DNA of 26,463 nucleotides from JAIBJP01 sp036506175 (GTDB lineage: Bacteria; Actinomycetota; Thermoleophilia; Gaiellales; Gaiellaceae), in assembly GCA_036506175.1 (NCBI GenBank), contig DASXSE010000066.1, positions 1-26,463 on the forward strand, in the 5' to 3' direction. The position numbers were made by a program, and so were the translations under genes. Position 1 is the first letter of the stretch. Every line of letters begins with the position of its first letter. Under the pieces are notes generated by a model that saw only the letters and a program-made list of their open reading frames with translations, was not told where the DNA came from and made no database searches. Positions 7,179-15,262 of this stretch are shown piece after piece.

Positions 7179-7574
7179 CGTTCCGGCCCGGCCGTACCGG
7201 TCTTCGAGCCGCACGACGTCCTCGAGCTCCGAGGTGGAGACCTCGAGGACGGTCGTGTCCTCGAGCGCCCGCATCCTGTGCACCGTGCCTCTCGGAAGAT
7301 GAAACGCGCGCCCGGGCCCGACGACCTCCGTATCCACCGGCTTGCCAGGATCGCCCATCTCGAGCTCCACTCGCCCTGACTGAACGTAGATCGTCTCGTC
7401 CTTCTCCTTGTGGAATTGCAGGCTCAGCTCCTCGCCTCCACGGATGAAGAGGATCTTCCCGCTATAGCGGTCGGTCGCCGCGTAGATGAGCTCGTAGCCC
7501 CAGGGCTTTTCTACGCGTTTGACTTCCACGGCGAAGCGGTCGAGATCGAGGAGATTGGGCGAGGTGCCGCGCAT
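7176..7574 (-). CDS. Cupin, mannose-6-phosphate isomerase type II-like
   Basis: A single-domain cupin of 132 residues, close to the C-terminal domain of bifunctional mannose-1-phosphate guanylyltransferase/phosphomannose isomerases. It begins with the typical VKRVEKPWGYELIY and has cupin motif 1 in LSLQFHKEKDETIYVQSG, where only the first His of the usual HxH is kept. Motif 2 is PRGTVHRM. It starts at ATG 7574, nine bases after the nucleotidyltransferase stop, so the pair resembles a split version of the fused two-domain enzyme. It probably isomerises a sugar phosphate (fructose 6-phosphate/mannose 6-phosphate) or binds one; substitution of the second metal His leaves catalysis uncertain. Confidence 0.85.
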   Translation of the reverse strand: MRGTSPNLLDLDRFAVEVKRVEKPWGYELIYAATDRYSGKILFIRGGEELSLQFHKEKDETIYVQSGRVELEMGDPGKPVDTEVVGPGRAFHLPRGTVHRMRALEDTTVLEVSTSELEDVVRLEDRYGRAGT

Positions 7575-7583
7575 GCGACGGAC

Positions 7584-8288
7584 CTAACCCAAGCCGCCGA
7601 CCTTAGTCAAGGCACCGGCGGCCAGTTGCTCTTCCGCATGGCGCAGGTCCTTCGGCGTGTTCACGGTGAGCCACAGGCCCTCATGGCGCAGCGCACGGAG
7701 CTTCCCCTCCGCCGCGAGGTCAGGAAACGTCGTCTGTTCGTGGTCGCCGCGCTCGGGAAGACGCTCAAGGGCTTCAGCCCCGAGGACGTAGATCCCGCAA
7801 CTGACCCAATGCGGCAGCCGTGGCGATTCCACGAACCCCGTGACGAGGTCGCCCTCGCCGAGCTCGACGACGCCGTACGGAGAGACGAGCGGGGCGACCG
7901 CGATCGTGGCGGCCGCGCCTGTCTCGCGGTGCCAGGCGAGGAGGACGGTGAGGTGGAGGTCGAAGAGCTCGTCTCCGTTCAGCGCGAAGACGTCGCCGCT
8001 CTCGACGCGGGCGCCGGCCGCGTGGCGAAGGCCTCCGCCCCGTCCGAGGGGTTCGGGCTCACCGACCGGGACGATGTCGGCGCCGAGACCCGCCAGCTCG
8101 GCCTCGAAGAGCTCCTCCTGACCGACGGCGCAGCTGATGATCACCCGGTCCACGCCTGCCTCGGCAAGAGCGGCGACCTGATACGCAGCGAGCGGCCTGC
8201 CCGCGATACGAACAAGTGACTTCGGCCTGCCGCCGGCCGCGTCGCCCAGCCTCTCGGCCTTCCCACCCGCCAGGATGATGGCTTCCAC
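7584..8288 (-). CDS. Sugar nucleotidyltransferase (NTP_transferase family)
   Basis: A 234-residue, single-domain nucleotidyltransferase with the signature LAGGKAERL followed by RPKSLVRIAGRPL at the N-terminus. The metal-binding Asp lies in FALNGDELFDLHL, and VVELGEGDLVTGFVE and GIYVLG are also conserved. It lacks the beta-helix tail of the other nucleotidyltransferase in this window and is nearest in layout to guanylyl- or cytidylyl-transferases acting on mannose, heptose or glucose 1-phosphates. The GTG start at 8288 shares its G with the TAG stop of ugd, so translation is probably coupled. Its partners (ugd, cupin, LCP protein) point to surface polysaccharide or glycolipid synthesis. The exact sugar is not resolved. 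Confidence 0.87.
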   Translation of the reverse strand: MEAIILAGGKAERLGDAAGGRPKSLVRIAGRPLAAYQVAALAEAGVDRVIISCAVGQEELFEAELAGLGADIVPVGEPEPLGRGGGLRHAAGARVESGDVFALNGDELFDLHLTVLLAWHRETGAAATIAVAPLVSPYGVVELGEGDLVTGFVESPRLPHWVSCGIYVLGAEALERLPERGDHEQTTFPDLAAEGKLRALRHEGLWLTVNTPKDLRHAEEQLAAGALTKVGGLG

Positions 8289-9631
8289 TAGCTGAGGAGC
8301 TCGGGCTCAGCTTCTTCGGTCTCCGGAAGTGCGCTCAAGTCCGACGAGGCGCGCCCGATCGCCTCGTAGGTGAAGCCCACAGCCCTGACGGCATCCGGGT
8401 CGAGCAGGTTGCGTCCGTCGACGATGAGCGGGTTCCGCATGGCTTCACGCACCTCGGCGCTCCCGAGCTCACGCAGCTCGTCCCACTCCGTGACGATCAC
8501 CGCAGCGTCGGCGCCGGACACGGCGTCCATGAGATTGGAATGGAGCTCGACGCCGCGGAGGACAGTGCGCGCCTCCTGGAGCGCAACTGGGTCCCAGCCG
8601 CGCACCACCGCGCCTTCGGCCAGCAACCGAGGCGCGAGGATGAGGCTGGGCGCGTCACGCATGTCGTTCGTATTCGGCTTGAAAGCGAGGCCGAGGAGCG
8701 CGACCGTCTTTCCTCGCAGGCCGCCGAGGTGCTTTGCAAGCTTCCCGATCACTCGGCGCTTCTGAAGCTCGTTGACCTCGATGACGGCGGTCAGGAGCTG
8801 GAAGTGGTAGCCGGAGTTTCCGGCCAGCTGTTTCAGCGCCGAGACGTCCTTCGGCAGGCACGAGCCTGAATAACCGATCCCAGGCCGGAGGAACAGTTCG
8901 CCGATCCGCTTGTCGAGGCCCATTCCCTCTGCGACCACGGCCACGTCCGCGCGGGTCTCCTCGCAGACGTTGGCGATCTCGTTGATGAAGGAGATCTTCG
9001 TTGCGAGAAAAGCGTTCGAGGCCAGCTTCACCATCTCCGCCGACCCGACGTCCGCGCGCACGACGGGAGCGTCGATCGGCTCGTAGAGCATGGCGACGGC
9101 GTCGCCGTCGGCTTCGTCGAAGGCACCGATCACGATTCGGTCGGGATTGGGGAAGTCCCGAAGCGCCGTGCCCTCCGCGAGGAACTCCGGATTGGAGACG
9201 TACCCGACGTGCGCGAGCCCCCGCCCGTCGAGCCGGAAGCGCACCTGCTCCCCCGTTCCCACCGGAACGGTGCTCTTCATCACCAGCACCGTCCGCTGCG
9301 CCAGCTCCGGCAGCTCGTCGAGAACGCGCCAGACCGCCGAGAGGTCGGCGTCCCCCGTGTACGTCGGGGGAGTCGGCACGCAGACGAAGGCGATGCGGGC
9401 CGACTGGAAGACCTCGACCGGATCGAGCGTGAAACGTAGCCGCTCGCGATTGCCTTCGAGCATCTCGGCCAGTCCGGGTTCGTAGATCGGAACGCGACCC
9501 GACTCGAGCTCGGCGATGCGCTCAGGCACGATGTCGCGAACGACGACGTCATGGCCGAGATCGGCGAAGCAGGCGGCCGTGACGAGCCCCACCCACCCCG
9601 CTCCGATCACTCCGAGCGGCTCTTTGGACAT
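8288..9631 (-). CDS. ugd: UDP-glucose 6-dehydrogenase
   Basis: Ugd oxidises UDP-glucose twice with NAD to UDP-glucuronate, a precursor of capsule, teichuronic and other acidic glycans. The 447 residues show the NAD-binding loop GAGWVGL (10-16), the conserved PTPP (86-89), STVPVGT, the substrate segment EFLAEGTALRDFPNPDRIVIG, the central lysine in VKLASNAFLATKISFINE, and the catalytic Cys in SGSCLPKD (C258). The later LAFKPNTNDMRDAPS is also typical. The C-terminus ends in an acidic stretch (ETEEAEPELLS). The ATG at 9631 lies 17 bases after the LCP gene and has a weak binding site. The related UDP-ManNAc/GDP-mannose dehydrogenases share the fold, but the motif set fits UDP-glucose best. Confidence 0.94.
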   Translation of the reverse strand: MSKEPLGVIGAGWVGLVTAACFADLGHDVVVRDIVPERIAELESGRVPIYEPGLAEMLEGNRERLRFTLDPVEVFQSARIAFVCVPTPPTYTGDADLSAVWRVLDELPELAQRTVLVMKSTVPVGTGEQVRFRLDGRGLAHVGYVSNPEFLAEGTALRDFPNPDRIVIGAFDEADGDAVAMLYEPIDAPVVRADVGSAEMVKLASNAFLATKISFINEIANVCEETRADVAVVAEGMGLDKRIGELFLRPGIGYSGSCLPKDVSALKQLAGNSGYHFQLLTAVIEVNELQKRRVIGKLAKHLGGLRGKTVALLGLAFKPNTNDMRDAPSLILAPRLLAEGAVVRGWDPVALQEARTVLRGVELHSNLMDAVSGADAAVIVTEWDELRELGSAEVREAMRNPLIVDGRNLLDPDAVRAVGFTYEAIGRASSDLSALPETEEAEPELLS

Positions 9632-9648
9632 GGGAAAAGTGTAGTGCT

Positions 9649-11487
9649 CTACTTGCCGCCCAACGGGCGAAGGCCCTTGGCGATGGCCAGCATGGTCTCG
9701 TTCGAAAGGCGGTTGAGGAGCGTGTTCACGACCCAGTACGACGCGCCGTCTTGCTGGAAGGCGACCATGTGCAGCTTCGCGCCGTCGAAGTAGAGCGAGT
9801 ACTCGCGACCCTTGATCGTCTGGGTGACGCTCGCACCGTCGAGGATCGGTGGATCCTCCCAGCCGACCTCCTGGATGCCCCAGTACTCGAGGCCGCCGGT
9901 CTGGTACACGAGCCGGAAGGCCTTGTGGTCGTTGTCGATCCGGTACGCACGGGCCGGCTCCGTGGTGTCGAGGGACGAGTTCGTGTCCCGGGCGGTTGGA
10001 TACATGAGCTTGAAGTCCACCTTGCGCTTCGCCTGCCGCACCAAGGGGAGCACGGTCGAGACGTCGCGCGTCACCGTGGGCGGCTCGTGCTTGGGCGTGT
10101 TCTCAGACGGGATCGGGGTCAAGGTCCCCTTGAACGTCTGCCCGACCACGACTCGCACCATCGTCTTGAGCGGCACGCCCGTGGCCACCGCCTCGGTCTG
10201 AGCGTCGCCGAAGAGATCCGCGAGCCGCTTGGCCGCCTTCTCGGAGTCGGCATTCGCCGGGTCGTAGAAGATCTTCGATTCGAAGTACTTGAAGTTGTCG
10301 GCGTTGCCGCCGTTCACGACCTGATAGCCGAGGCGCGAGAGGCGATAGGCCGCGTCGTCCGCCGCCCCCGCGATCCCGTTTCCGTTCAGGACCTCGATCG
10401 TCACCTCCGATGGCGGCGGGCCCAGGTCCCGCTTGGGCTTGCGGCCGAGCGCCGCGGTCGCGGCCCGCTCGGGCGCCCTCACGTCCGGATTGAGGAAGGC
10501 GTCGACGGCGTCGTCGATGGAGGACTGCGGCGCCGACAGCTCGTTGTAGCCCGTCAGGCCCTGGATCTGGACCTGCTGGAAGTTGCCGGACGGAAGCCCG
10601 TAGACGAGCTTCGCGTAGCTGTAGAGCGTCTCGACGTTGAGCGACTTGCCCCCGCCGACCCCCACCTCGACGTTGTCGGTGATCGTGTTGACGATCCCCG
10701 GGATCTTCGTGATCGACCAGAAGCCGGACACCTGCTGCTTCAACGCTTTCACGAACTCCTGCTGGCGCACGACTCGGTAGAGATCGGAGTCCGTGTGGCG
10801 GAAGCGCACGAAGCTGAGCGCATCCTTTCCGTCCAGATGCTGGTAGCCCGACTTCAGGTTGATCTCCGCATACGTCGGGCCGCCGCTCGAGTTGGTGTTG
10901 AGGTAGCGGTGGTCGACGTCGAGGTAGACGCCCCCGACCTTGTTCACGATCTTCGTGAACCCACGGAAGTTGACCGTGACGATGTAGTTGACCGGGATGT
11001 GAGTGAGCTCCTTGACCGTCTGGAGCGTCCCCTTTGGCCCGCAGTAGGTGTACGCCTCGTTGATGCGGCCGGTGAAGGGCGAAGCGCCTCGGCATCCTGG
11101 GATGTTGACCACGAGGTCGCGCGGGAACGAAAGCATGGAGATGACTTTCTTGCTGGGATCGGCGCGTACGAGCATGATCGTGTCGGAGCGCGAGTCACCG
11201 CCCGCGTCCACGCCGTGCGTGCGCCGGTCGTACCCGATCACGATGGCCACCGTCGGCTGGTGCGGATTCGGGACGTCGAGGATCGCCTGGGCTTCCTTCA
11301 CCTCCTTCGAGTGGGCGCGAACCGCGTTCACGCTCTGGTTGATGAAGAGCCAGGCGCCGCCGGCGAGAGCCCCGGCCGCCACGAGGACGACGATGAACGT
11401 CCAGAGCAGAATCCTGCCGATGAGCCGTAACGGGCCGCGCCGCTTCGCCTTGTAACGGTTGACCGGGGAGAGCGGCGTGAGCGGCAT
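9649..11487 (-). CDS. LCP (LytR-CpsA-Psr) family protein with LytR_C and an extra C-terminal domain
   Basis: LCP proteins transfer undecaprenyl-linked glycans such as teichoic acid, arabinogalactan or capsule onto peptidoglycan outside the membrane. From the ATG at 11487 the protein has 612 residues: a basic cytoplasmic start, one membrane segment (about 22-49), the LCP domain (about 78-250) with DSRSDTIML, SFPRDL and the arginine-rich FVRFRHTDSDLYRVVRQQ, then a LytR_C domain (about 361-451, EVLNGNGIAGAA). A final module of about 125 residues ends in YWVVNTLLNRLSNETMLAIA, which resembles DUF4367-type domains. I prefer 11487 because GGGAG sits seven bases upstream. An ATG at 11544 would add 19 residues but abuts a terminator-like hairpin. 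The neighbouring ugd and nucleotidyltransferase may make its glycan substrate. Confidence 0.92.
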   Translation of the reverse strand: MPLTPLSPVNRYKAKRRGPLRLIGRILLWTFIVVLVAAGALAGGAWLFINQSVNAVRAHSKEVKEAQAILDVPNPHQPTVAIVIGYDRRTHGVDAGGDSRSDTIMLVRADPSKKVISMLSFPRDLVVNIPGCRGASPFTGRINEAYTYCGPKGTLQTVKELTHIPVNYIVTVNFRGFTKIVNKVGGVYLDVDHRYLNTNSSGGPTYAEINLKSGYQHLDGKDALSFVRFRHTDSDLYRVVRQQEFVKALKQQVSGFWSITKIPGIVNTITDNVEVGVGGGKSLNVETLYSYAKLVYGLPSGNFQQVQIQGLTGYNELSAPQSSIDDAVDAFLNPDVRAPERAATAALGRKPKRDLGPPPSEVTIEVLNGNGIAGAADDAAYRLSRLGYQVVNGGNADNFKYFESKIFYDPANADSEKAAKRLADLFGDAQTEAVATGVPLKTMVRVVVGQTFKGTLTPIPSENTPKHEPPTVTRDVSTVLPLVRQAKRKVDFKLMYPTARDTNSSLDTTEPARAYRIDNDHKAFRLVYQTGGLEYWGIQEVGWEDPPILDGASVTQTIKGREYSLYFDGAKLHMVAFQQDGASYWVVNTLLNRLSNETMLAIAKGLRPLGGK

Positions 11488-11547
11488 CGTCCCGCTCCCG
11501 TTCCCGTCGACTCGGCCGGTGCCACGCTTGAGGGTGGTTCTCATATG

Positions 11548-11568
11548 AAAAGTCGCCGAGCAGGCGAC
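11548..11568 (-). terminator. Probable intrinsic terminator after the GCS2-like gene
   Basis: On the minus strand GTCGCC-TGCTC-GGCGAC forms a perfect 6-bp stem followed directly by TTTT. It lies between the ligase gene (ends 11597) and the LCP gene. It touches the first possible LCP ATG (11544), which favours the internal start at 11487 and a separate promoter for the glycan genes. The U-run is short, so termination may be partial. Confidence 0.45.
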
Positions 11569-11596
11569 CGTGGGAGGATAACGAAGGAGGACGCCA

Positions 11597-12718
11597 TCAG
11601 ATCGTTCTGACCGTTTCCTCGTTCAGCCACTTCGCAACCGCGAGCAAGCTGTCCGTCTCCTCGTAGATGCGAAGCTGCTCGTCAGCCCCGCTGCCGCGGG
11701 CGAGCAGCGACTCGACCTCGTCCAGCTCGGAGGCGCAGCCGAGCTCGTCGGCGGCCGGTCGCGCTTTTTCCACGAGCTCGCGGACGGCATCGGGCGCCGG
11801 CCGCTCGCTGTCCGTGGCGAAGTCGATCAGCTTCGCGTTGAGCCCGTCGCGCGCGGCCCGCCATTTGTTCTCCGCGACGAGCGTGATCTGCTCGACCGGC
11901 AGGTTGTCGCCGCGGTCGAAGGCCGCCGCGAGCGTGGCGGCCAGGCTTTGGATGAGCGCCACGATCGCCGCGACCGATTCGATCCGCGTCTGGGCGTCGC
12001 AAACGCGCACCTCGATCGTTCCGAGACGCGGATGTGGGCGCAGATCCCACCAGATGTAGGTGTAGTCCTCGAAGGAGTTCGTCTTGATGCCACGTTCGAC
12101 GAGGAGCTCGAATTCCTCGTACGACGCGAACGCCGGCGGAAGACCTGCGCGCGGGAATGGCTCGAACACCTTCGCGCGGGTGGAGGAGAGCCCGGTGGCA
12201 CGGGCCTGCCAGAACGGCGAGTTGGCGGACAGCGCGAGCAGCTCGGGAAGGTACGTGCGGAGCGCATTCGAGCAGGCGATCGCTTTGTCCGGCGAGTCCA
12301 GGCCGACGTGCACGTGCAGGCCGAAGATGAGCTCGCGCTCGGCCACCCAGCGCATCGACTCGATCAGGTCGACGTAGCGGGGGCGCTCCGTCACCTCCTG
12401 GTGCTCGTAGCGTGAGAATGGATGGGTTCCGGCGGAAGCGATGAGCGCGTCGGCCGCGGCGGCGACCTCCCGCAGGTGCGCGCGGAGGTCGCACAGATCC
12501 TCGACCGCTTCGGAGACGGTGCCCGAGATGTTCGTGGCCACCTCGACGACCGACTGGAGAAGCTCGGCCTTGACCCGCTTCTCCTTCTCGCCTCCCTCGA
12601 ACGCGAGCAGGATCTCGTCGATGCGCGAGACGAGCTCGTAGCTCTCCCGGTTGAGGATCTGGAACTCCTCTTCGACGCCCAGGCTGAACGGGGCGCTGTT
12701 CCCGAAGTTCTGCTCCAA
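11597..12718 (-). CDS. Glutamate-cysteine ligase-like carboxylate-amine ligase (GCS2/YbdK family)
   Basis: YbdK-type enzymes join glutamate to an amine or cysteine with ATP; some act as weak gamma-glutamylcysteine synthetases. The 373 residues carry the family start FSLGVEEEFQIL (ATP/metal site glutamates), ELLQSVVEVATN, the conserved FGLHVHVGL at about 132-140, LLALSANSPFW, and IEVRVCDAQT near residue 245. The only suitable start is TTG at 12718, about 12 residues before the conserved block and 16 bases after the metE C-half stop. The ribosome binding site is poor, so translation may depend on coupling. Its location after methionine synthase fits thiol or sulfur metabolism, for example ergothioneine or another gamma-glutamyl thiol, but the acceptor is unknown. 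Confidence 0.9.
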   Translation of the reverse strand: MEQNFGNSAPFSLGVEEEFQILNRESYELVSRIDEILLAFEGGEKEKRVKAELLQSVVEVATNISGTVSEAVEDLCDLRAHLREVAAAADALIASAGTHPFSRYEHQEVTERPRYVDLIESMRWVAERELIFGLHVHVGLDSPDKAIACSNALRTYLPELLALSANSPFWQARATGLSSTRAKVFEPFPRAGLPPAFASYEEFELLVERGIKTNSFEDYTYIWWDLRPHPRLGTIEVRVCDAQTRIESVAAIVALIQSLAATLAAAFDRGDNLPVEQITLVAENKWRAARDGLNAKLIDFATDSERPAPDAVRELVEKARPAADELGCASELDEVESLLARGSGADEQLRIYEETDSLLAVAKWLNEETVRTI

Positions 12719-12734
12719 GAGGAGCCAGTGTGAC

Positions 12735-13901
12735 CTAGTGGGCGGCGGGAGCGGCGTGCGCGCGGTTGAGTTCTCGCTCGGCCAGGCGCGTGCCTTCGAC
12801 CATGTTCGAGAGCTTCTCGTAGACGACGTCCCAGCTGCGGGTGCGCAGGCCGCAGTCCGGATTGACCTGGATCCGCTCCGGGTCTCCGAGGACGTCGACT
12901 GCGTACAGGATCCGGTCGCGGACGAGCTCCGCGGGCTCCACGAAGTCCGAATGGATGTCGAGGACGCCGAGCCCGACGTTCGGATAGCCGTGCTCGCGGA
13001 AGAGGCGAAGCGTCTCCGCGTAGCCGGGACGATCCTCGTCGCGGGTGCCGAGCTCGCGGGAATCTCGATTTGCGAATTCGAGCTGCAGCTCGAGGCAGTC
13101 GTCGAGGCCGAGCACGTGCGGCCAGAGCGCCGAGTAATCCGAGAAGCAGATGTGCATGGACTTCTTCGCCTGCACGCCGCGGGTCGCCTCGTTGAAGCCT
13201 TCGACCACGAGCGGCACCTCGTCGGGCTTCGTCGTGGCGGCCGGCTCGTCGATCTGGATCCACTCGGCGCCTGCCTCGACGAGGCCCTGCACGTTGGGGA
13301 GGATCACGTTGCGCGCGACGTCCGTGACGAAGCGCCTGCGGCCTTCGTAACGACGCTCCGCCGAGCCACCGAGCGCGCCTTCGTGCGAGTAGTGCTCGTC
13401 GTAGGACCAATCCTCCATCGTGTAAGCGCCCGTGAGAGGCACCTTCACGTCGCGATCGGTGTGAGCGCGGATGAAGCGGTATTCCTCCACGTCCTGCGGG
13501 CCGCTCACGGACGGCGCCTCGACGACGGCCGCCTTCGCGTAGTACTTATTGTCGAACGAGCGCACTATGCCGCGCGGCTCGAAGCCCTGAGCGAATGCGG
13601 CCACGTGGTCGTACATCTCCGTGCGTCGCTGCTCGCCGTCGTAGACCACGTCGAGGCCTGCTTTCTCCAGGAGACGGATCGCATAAAGGGCGGCCCAGTC
13701 ATCGATCTGCTCCTTGGCGAGGCTGTTCGTGCGGAGTCCTTCGACGAGCTCCTCGTAACCGTCCACGGCGAGGGTCTTGCCCCAGCGCTCGGCCGCGGCG
13801 ACGTCGGAATCCTCGAGCGCCCGGCCAGCGAACGTCTTCACGCGCCAGGACGGCTTCCCCAAGCTGCCGATTTCCCGGGTAGGGAAGCGCACGTCGCTCA
13901 T
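12735..13901 (-). CDS. metE: Cobalamin-independent methionine synthase, catalytic (C-terminal) half as a separate protein
   Basis: This 388-residue protein corresponds to the MetE C-terminal barrel (Meth_synt_2), which transfers a methyl group to homocysteine at a zinc site. All zinc ligands are visible: H250 and C252 in SMHICFSDY, E275 in LQLEFAN, and C350 in NPDCGLRTR. Spacing from Cys to Glu is close to that of E. coli MetE. Other matches are REIGSLGKPSWR at the N-terminus, VYDGEQRR, IQIDEPA and VGLGVLDIHS. There is an insertion of about 25 residues near position 40-65. The ATG at 13901 overlaps the upstream N-half stop as ATGA. Single-barrel core MetE enzymes exist that use corrinoid-protein methyl donors, so the methyl donor here is open, but the paired N-half argues for a two-subunit folate-type enzyme. 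Confidence 0.9.
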   Translation of the reverse strand: MSDVRFPTREIGSLGKPSWRVKTFAGRALEDSDVAAAERWGKTLAVDGYEELVEGLRTNSLAKEQIDDWAALYAIRLLEKAGLDVVYDGEQRRTEMYDHVAAFAQGFEPRGIVRSFDNKYYAKAAVVEAPSVSGPQDVEEYRFIRAHTDRDVKVPLTGAYTMEDWSYDEHYSHEGALGGSAERRYEGRRRFVTDVARNVILPNVQGLVEAGAEWIQIDEPAATTKPDEVPLVVEGFNEATRGVQAKKSMHICFSDYSALWPHVLGLDDCLELQLEFANRDSRELGTRDEDRPGYAETLRLFREHGYPNVGLGVLDIHSDFVEPAELVRDRILYAVDVLGDPERIQVNPDCGLRTRSWDVVYEKLSNMVEGTRLAERELNRAHAAPAAH

Positions 13902-14800
13902 GCGGCCTCCGCGAGGGTTGTCGCGGCACGGCCGAGCCGCGCGATCTTCTCCCGCGCGATCGGCTCAGGGACAAACTGCAGGTCTCCGCTTACGCTCAGG
14001 GCGACTCCCGCCGGGTTCTTGGCCCTGAGCGCCTCGGCGAACGAGGCGATCTCGTTGGGATCCTCCAGCGCCGAGCTGCGCGCGTCGATCACGCCCGCGA
14101 CGATCTCCTTGGGATAGTCGGCCGGGACTGCGTCGAGGCCGGTCGCGTAGAAGTCGACCCCGATCCCCGCCACGGGGGCGTCCACCAGATCAGCGAGCAC
14201 GGCGGCGGCATCCCCGAACGGCAGCTGCAGAACGTAGGTCGTCGAAGACGGGAGCTCGGCAAGCGCAGCCTTGAGCTCCGCGGCGCCTCCCTCACGCGCG
14301 AGGAAAGGGTCGCTGAGGACGACAAGCGCGCATCCGGCCTCCGCGAACGCCTCGATCTGCGGCGCGAGCACGTCCGCGGCGAGAGCTTTCGCACCGGCCG
14401 CCTGGCCGGCTGCTTGGGCGAAGGCGAGCGGCGAGGGCAGGGTCGCGAGCCAGCGGCCGGACGGGAGGTCGGGCGACAGGATCGGGTCGCGCAGGCGCGG
14501 TTTCCCTTCGACCAGAACCGCTCGGTAGAACGTGTTCGTGTCCAGAAAGCGCGTCAGCGGGCGCGCGTCGAGTCCGTCGGAGCGCTCCGCGAGCGGCCTG
14601 AACAGGTCTTGCCAGGCGAGCAGGCCGTCGGAGAGGAACGTCAGGCCCGCTCCTTCCTGAACGGCTACGAACTCGCGAAAGTCGCGCTCGAGCTGCTCGT
14701 CGACGGCCTCGGCCGTGGTCCTCCCGCGGTCGAGGTCACGTGTGGCCTGAACGAGCGCTTCAGAGCGCGGATAGATGCCAGGGGCGTACGCGGTCAGCAT
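13898..14800 (-). CDS. MetE N-terminal-domain-like protein (separate half)
   Basis: The 300 residues resemble the N-terminal barrel of MetE (Meth_synt_1). They start with GIYPRSEALVQATRDLDRG, continue with FVAVQEGAGLTFLSDGLLAW and the segment RFLDTNTFYRA, then APVAGIGVDFYATGLDAV, AGVIDARSSALEDP, and LSVSGDLQFVPEPIA where the usual protein has SCSLLHVP. No zinc ligands of the HxC type are present, as expected for the non-catalytic domain. The gene stops four bases into the catalytic half, so the two are translationally coupled and probably form one enzyme. In canonical MetE both barrels are one chain of about 750 residues; here the total is about 688. The start is ATG 14800 with a weak binding site, 27 bases after atpC. 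Confidence 0.82.
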   Translation of the reverse strand: MLTAYAPGIYPRSEALVQATRDLDRGRTTAEAVDEQLERDFREFVAVQEGAGLTFLSDGLLAWQDLFRPLAERSDGLDARPLTRFLDTNTFYRAVLVEGKPRLRDPILSPDLPSGRWLATLPSPLAFAQAAGQAAGAKALAADVLAPQIEAFAEAGCALVVLSDPFLAREGGAAELKAALAELPSSTTYVLQLPFGDAAAVLADLVDAPVAGIGVDFYATGLDAVPADYPKEIVAGVIDARSSALEDPNEIASFAEALRAKNPAGVALSVSGDLQFVPEPIAREKIARLGRAATTLAEAA

Positions 14801-14827
14801 TGAGGCTAGAACCTACCGTCTCGCCGG

Positions 14828-15259
14828 CTACTCGTGTCCGGCTACCGCGATCTTGTTCTCGGCGTGGCGAAGGCGCTGCTCCGCGAGCCAGCGGTCGATT
14901 CCCTCCTCACCGGCGTCTGCCCGCTCGAGGAGAGCCCGCGCCTCCTCGACGTCGCGACGGGCCTCGGCGACGTCGATCTCCTCGGCACGGACGGCGTCGT
15001 CCACCAGCACCAGGGCGCGATCGCGCTGCACCTTGAAATAGCCCGGGCCGGCGGCAAACGACTGCCACTCGCCTCCGGCCTTCACGCGAATCTCGCCCGC
15101 CTTCAGCATTGCGACGAGCGGCGCATGGCGGGCGAGCACACCGATCTCACCGGCCGCGCCGGGCACGATCACCATCTGGGCCTCACCCTCGAAGACGCTC
15201 CCCTCCGGAGTCACCACGGAGAGGTCGAACGTCTTCTGGCCATTCTCTGTGGCGGCCAA
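14828..15259 (-). CDS. atpC: F1F0 ATP synthase epsilon subunit
   Basis: Epsilon is part of the central stalk and can inhibit ATP hydrolysis. The 143 residues contain the N-terminal beta-sandwich (FDLSVVTPEGSVFEGEAQMV, PGAAGEIGVLARHAPLVAML, about 10-95) and a C-terminal two-helix segment (EIDVAEARRDVEEARALLE and the following helix). The start is TTG at 15259, three bases after the atpD stop, which is the tight spacing expected for the pair. No alternative ATG lies close to the conserved beginning. The next gene downstream is the MetE N-half, only 27 bases away and without a terminator in between, so methionine synthase may be read from the same transcript. Confidence 0.96.
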   Translation of the reverse strand: MAATENGQKTFDLSVVTPEGSVFEGEAQMVIVPGAAGEIGVLARHAPLVAMLKAGEIRVKAGGEWQSFAAGPGYFKVQRDRALVLVDDAVRAEEIDVAEARRDVEEARALLERADAGEEGIDRWLAEQRLRHAENKIAVAGHE

Positions 15260-15262
15260 AGC

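Noticed and set aside
12391..13410. Minus-strand open frame of about 340 codons overlapping the metE C-half and the GCS2-like gene
   Set aside because: It is Arg-rich low-complexity sequence in another frame of two well-identified genes.
14801..14827. Possible cobalamin or SAM riboswitch before the methionine synthase genes
   Set aside because: The gap to atpC is only 27 bases, too short for any known riboswitch.
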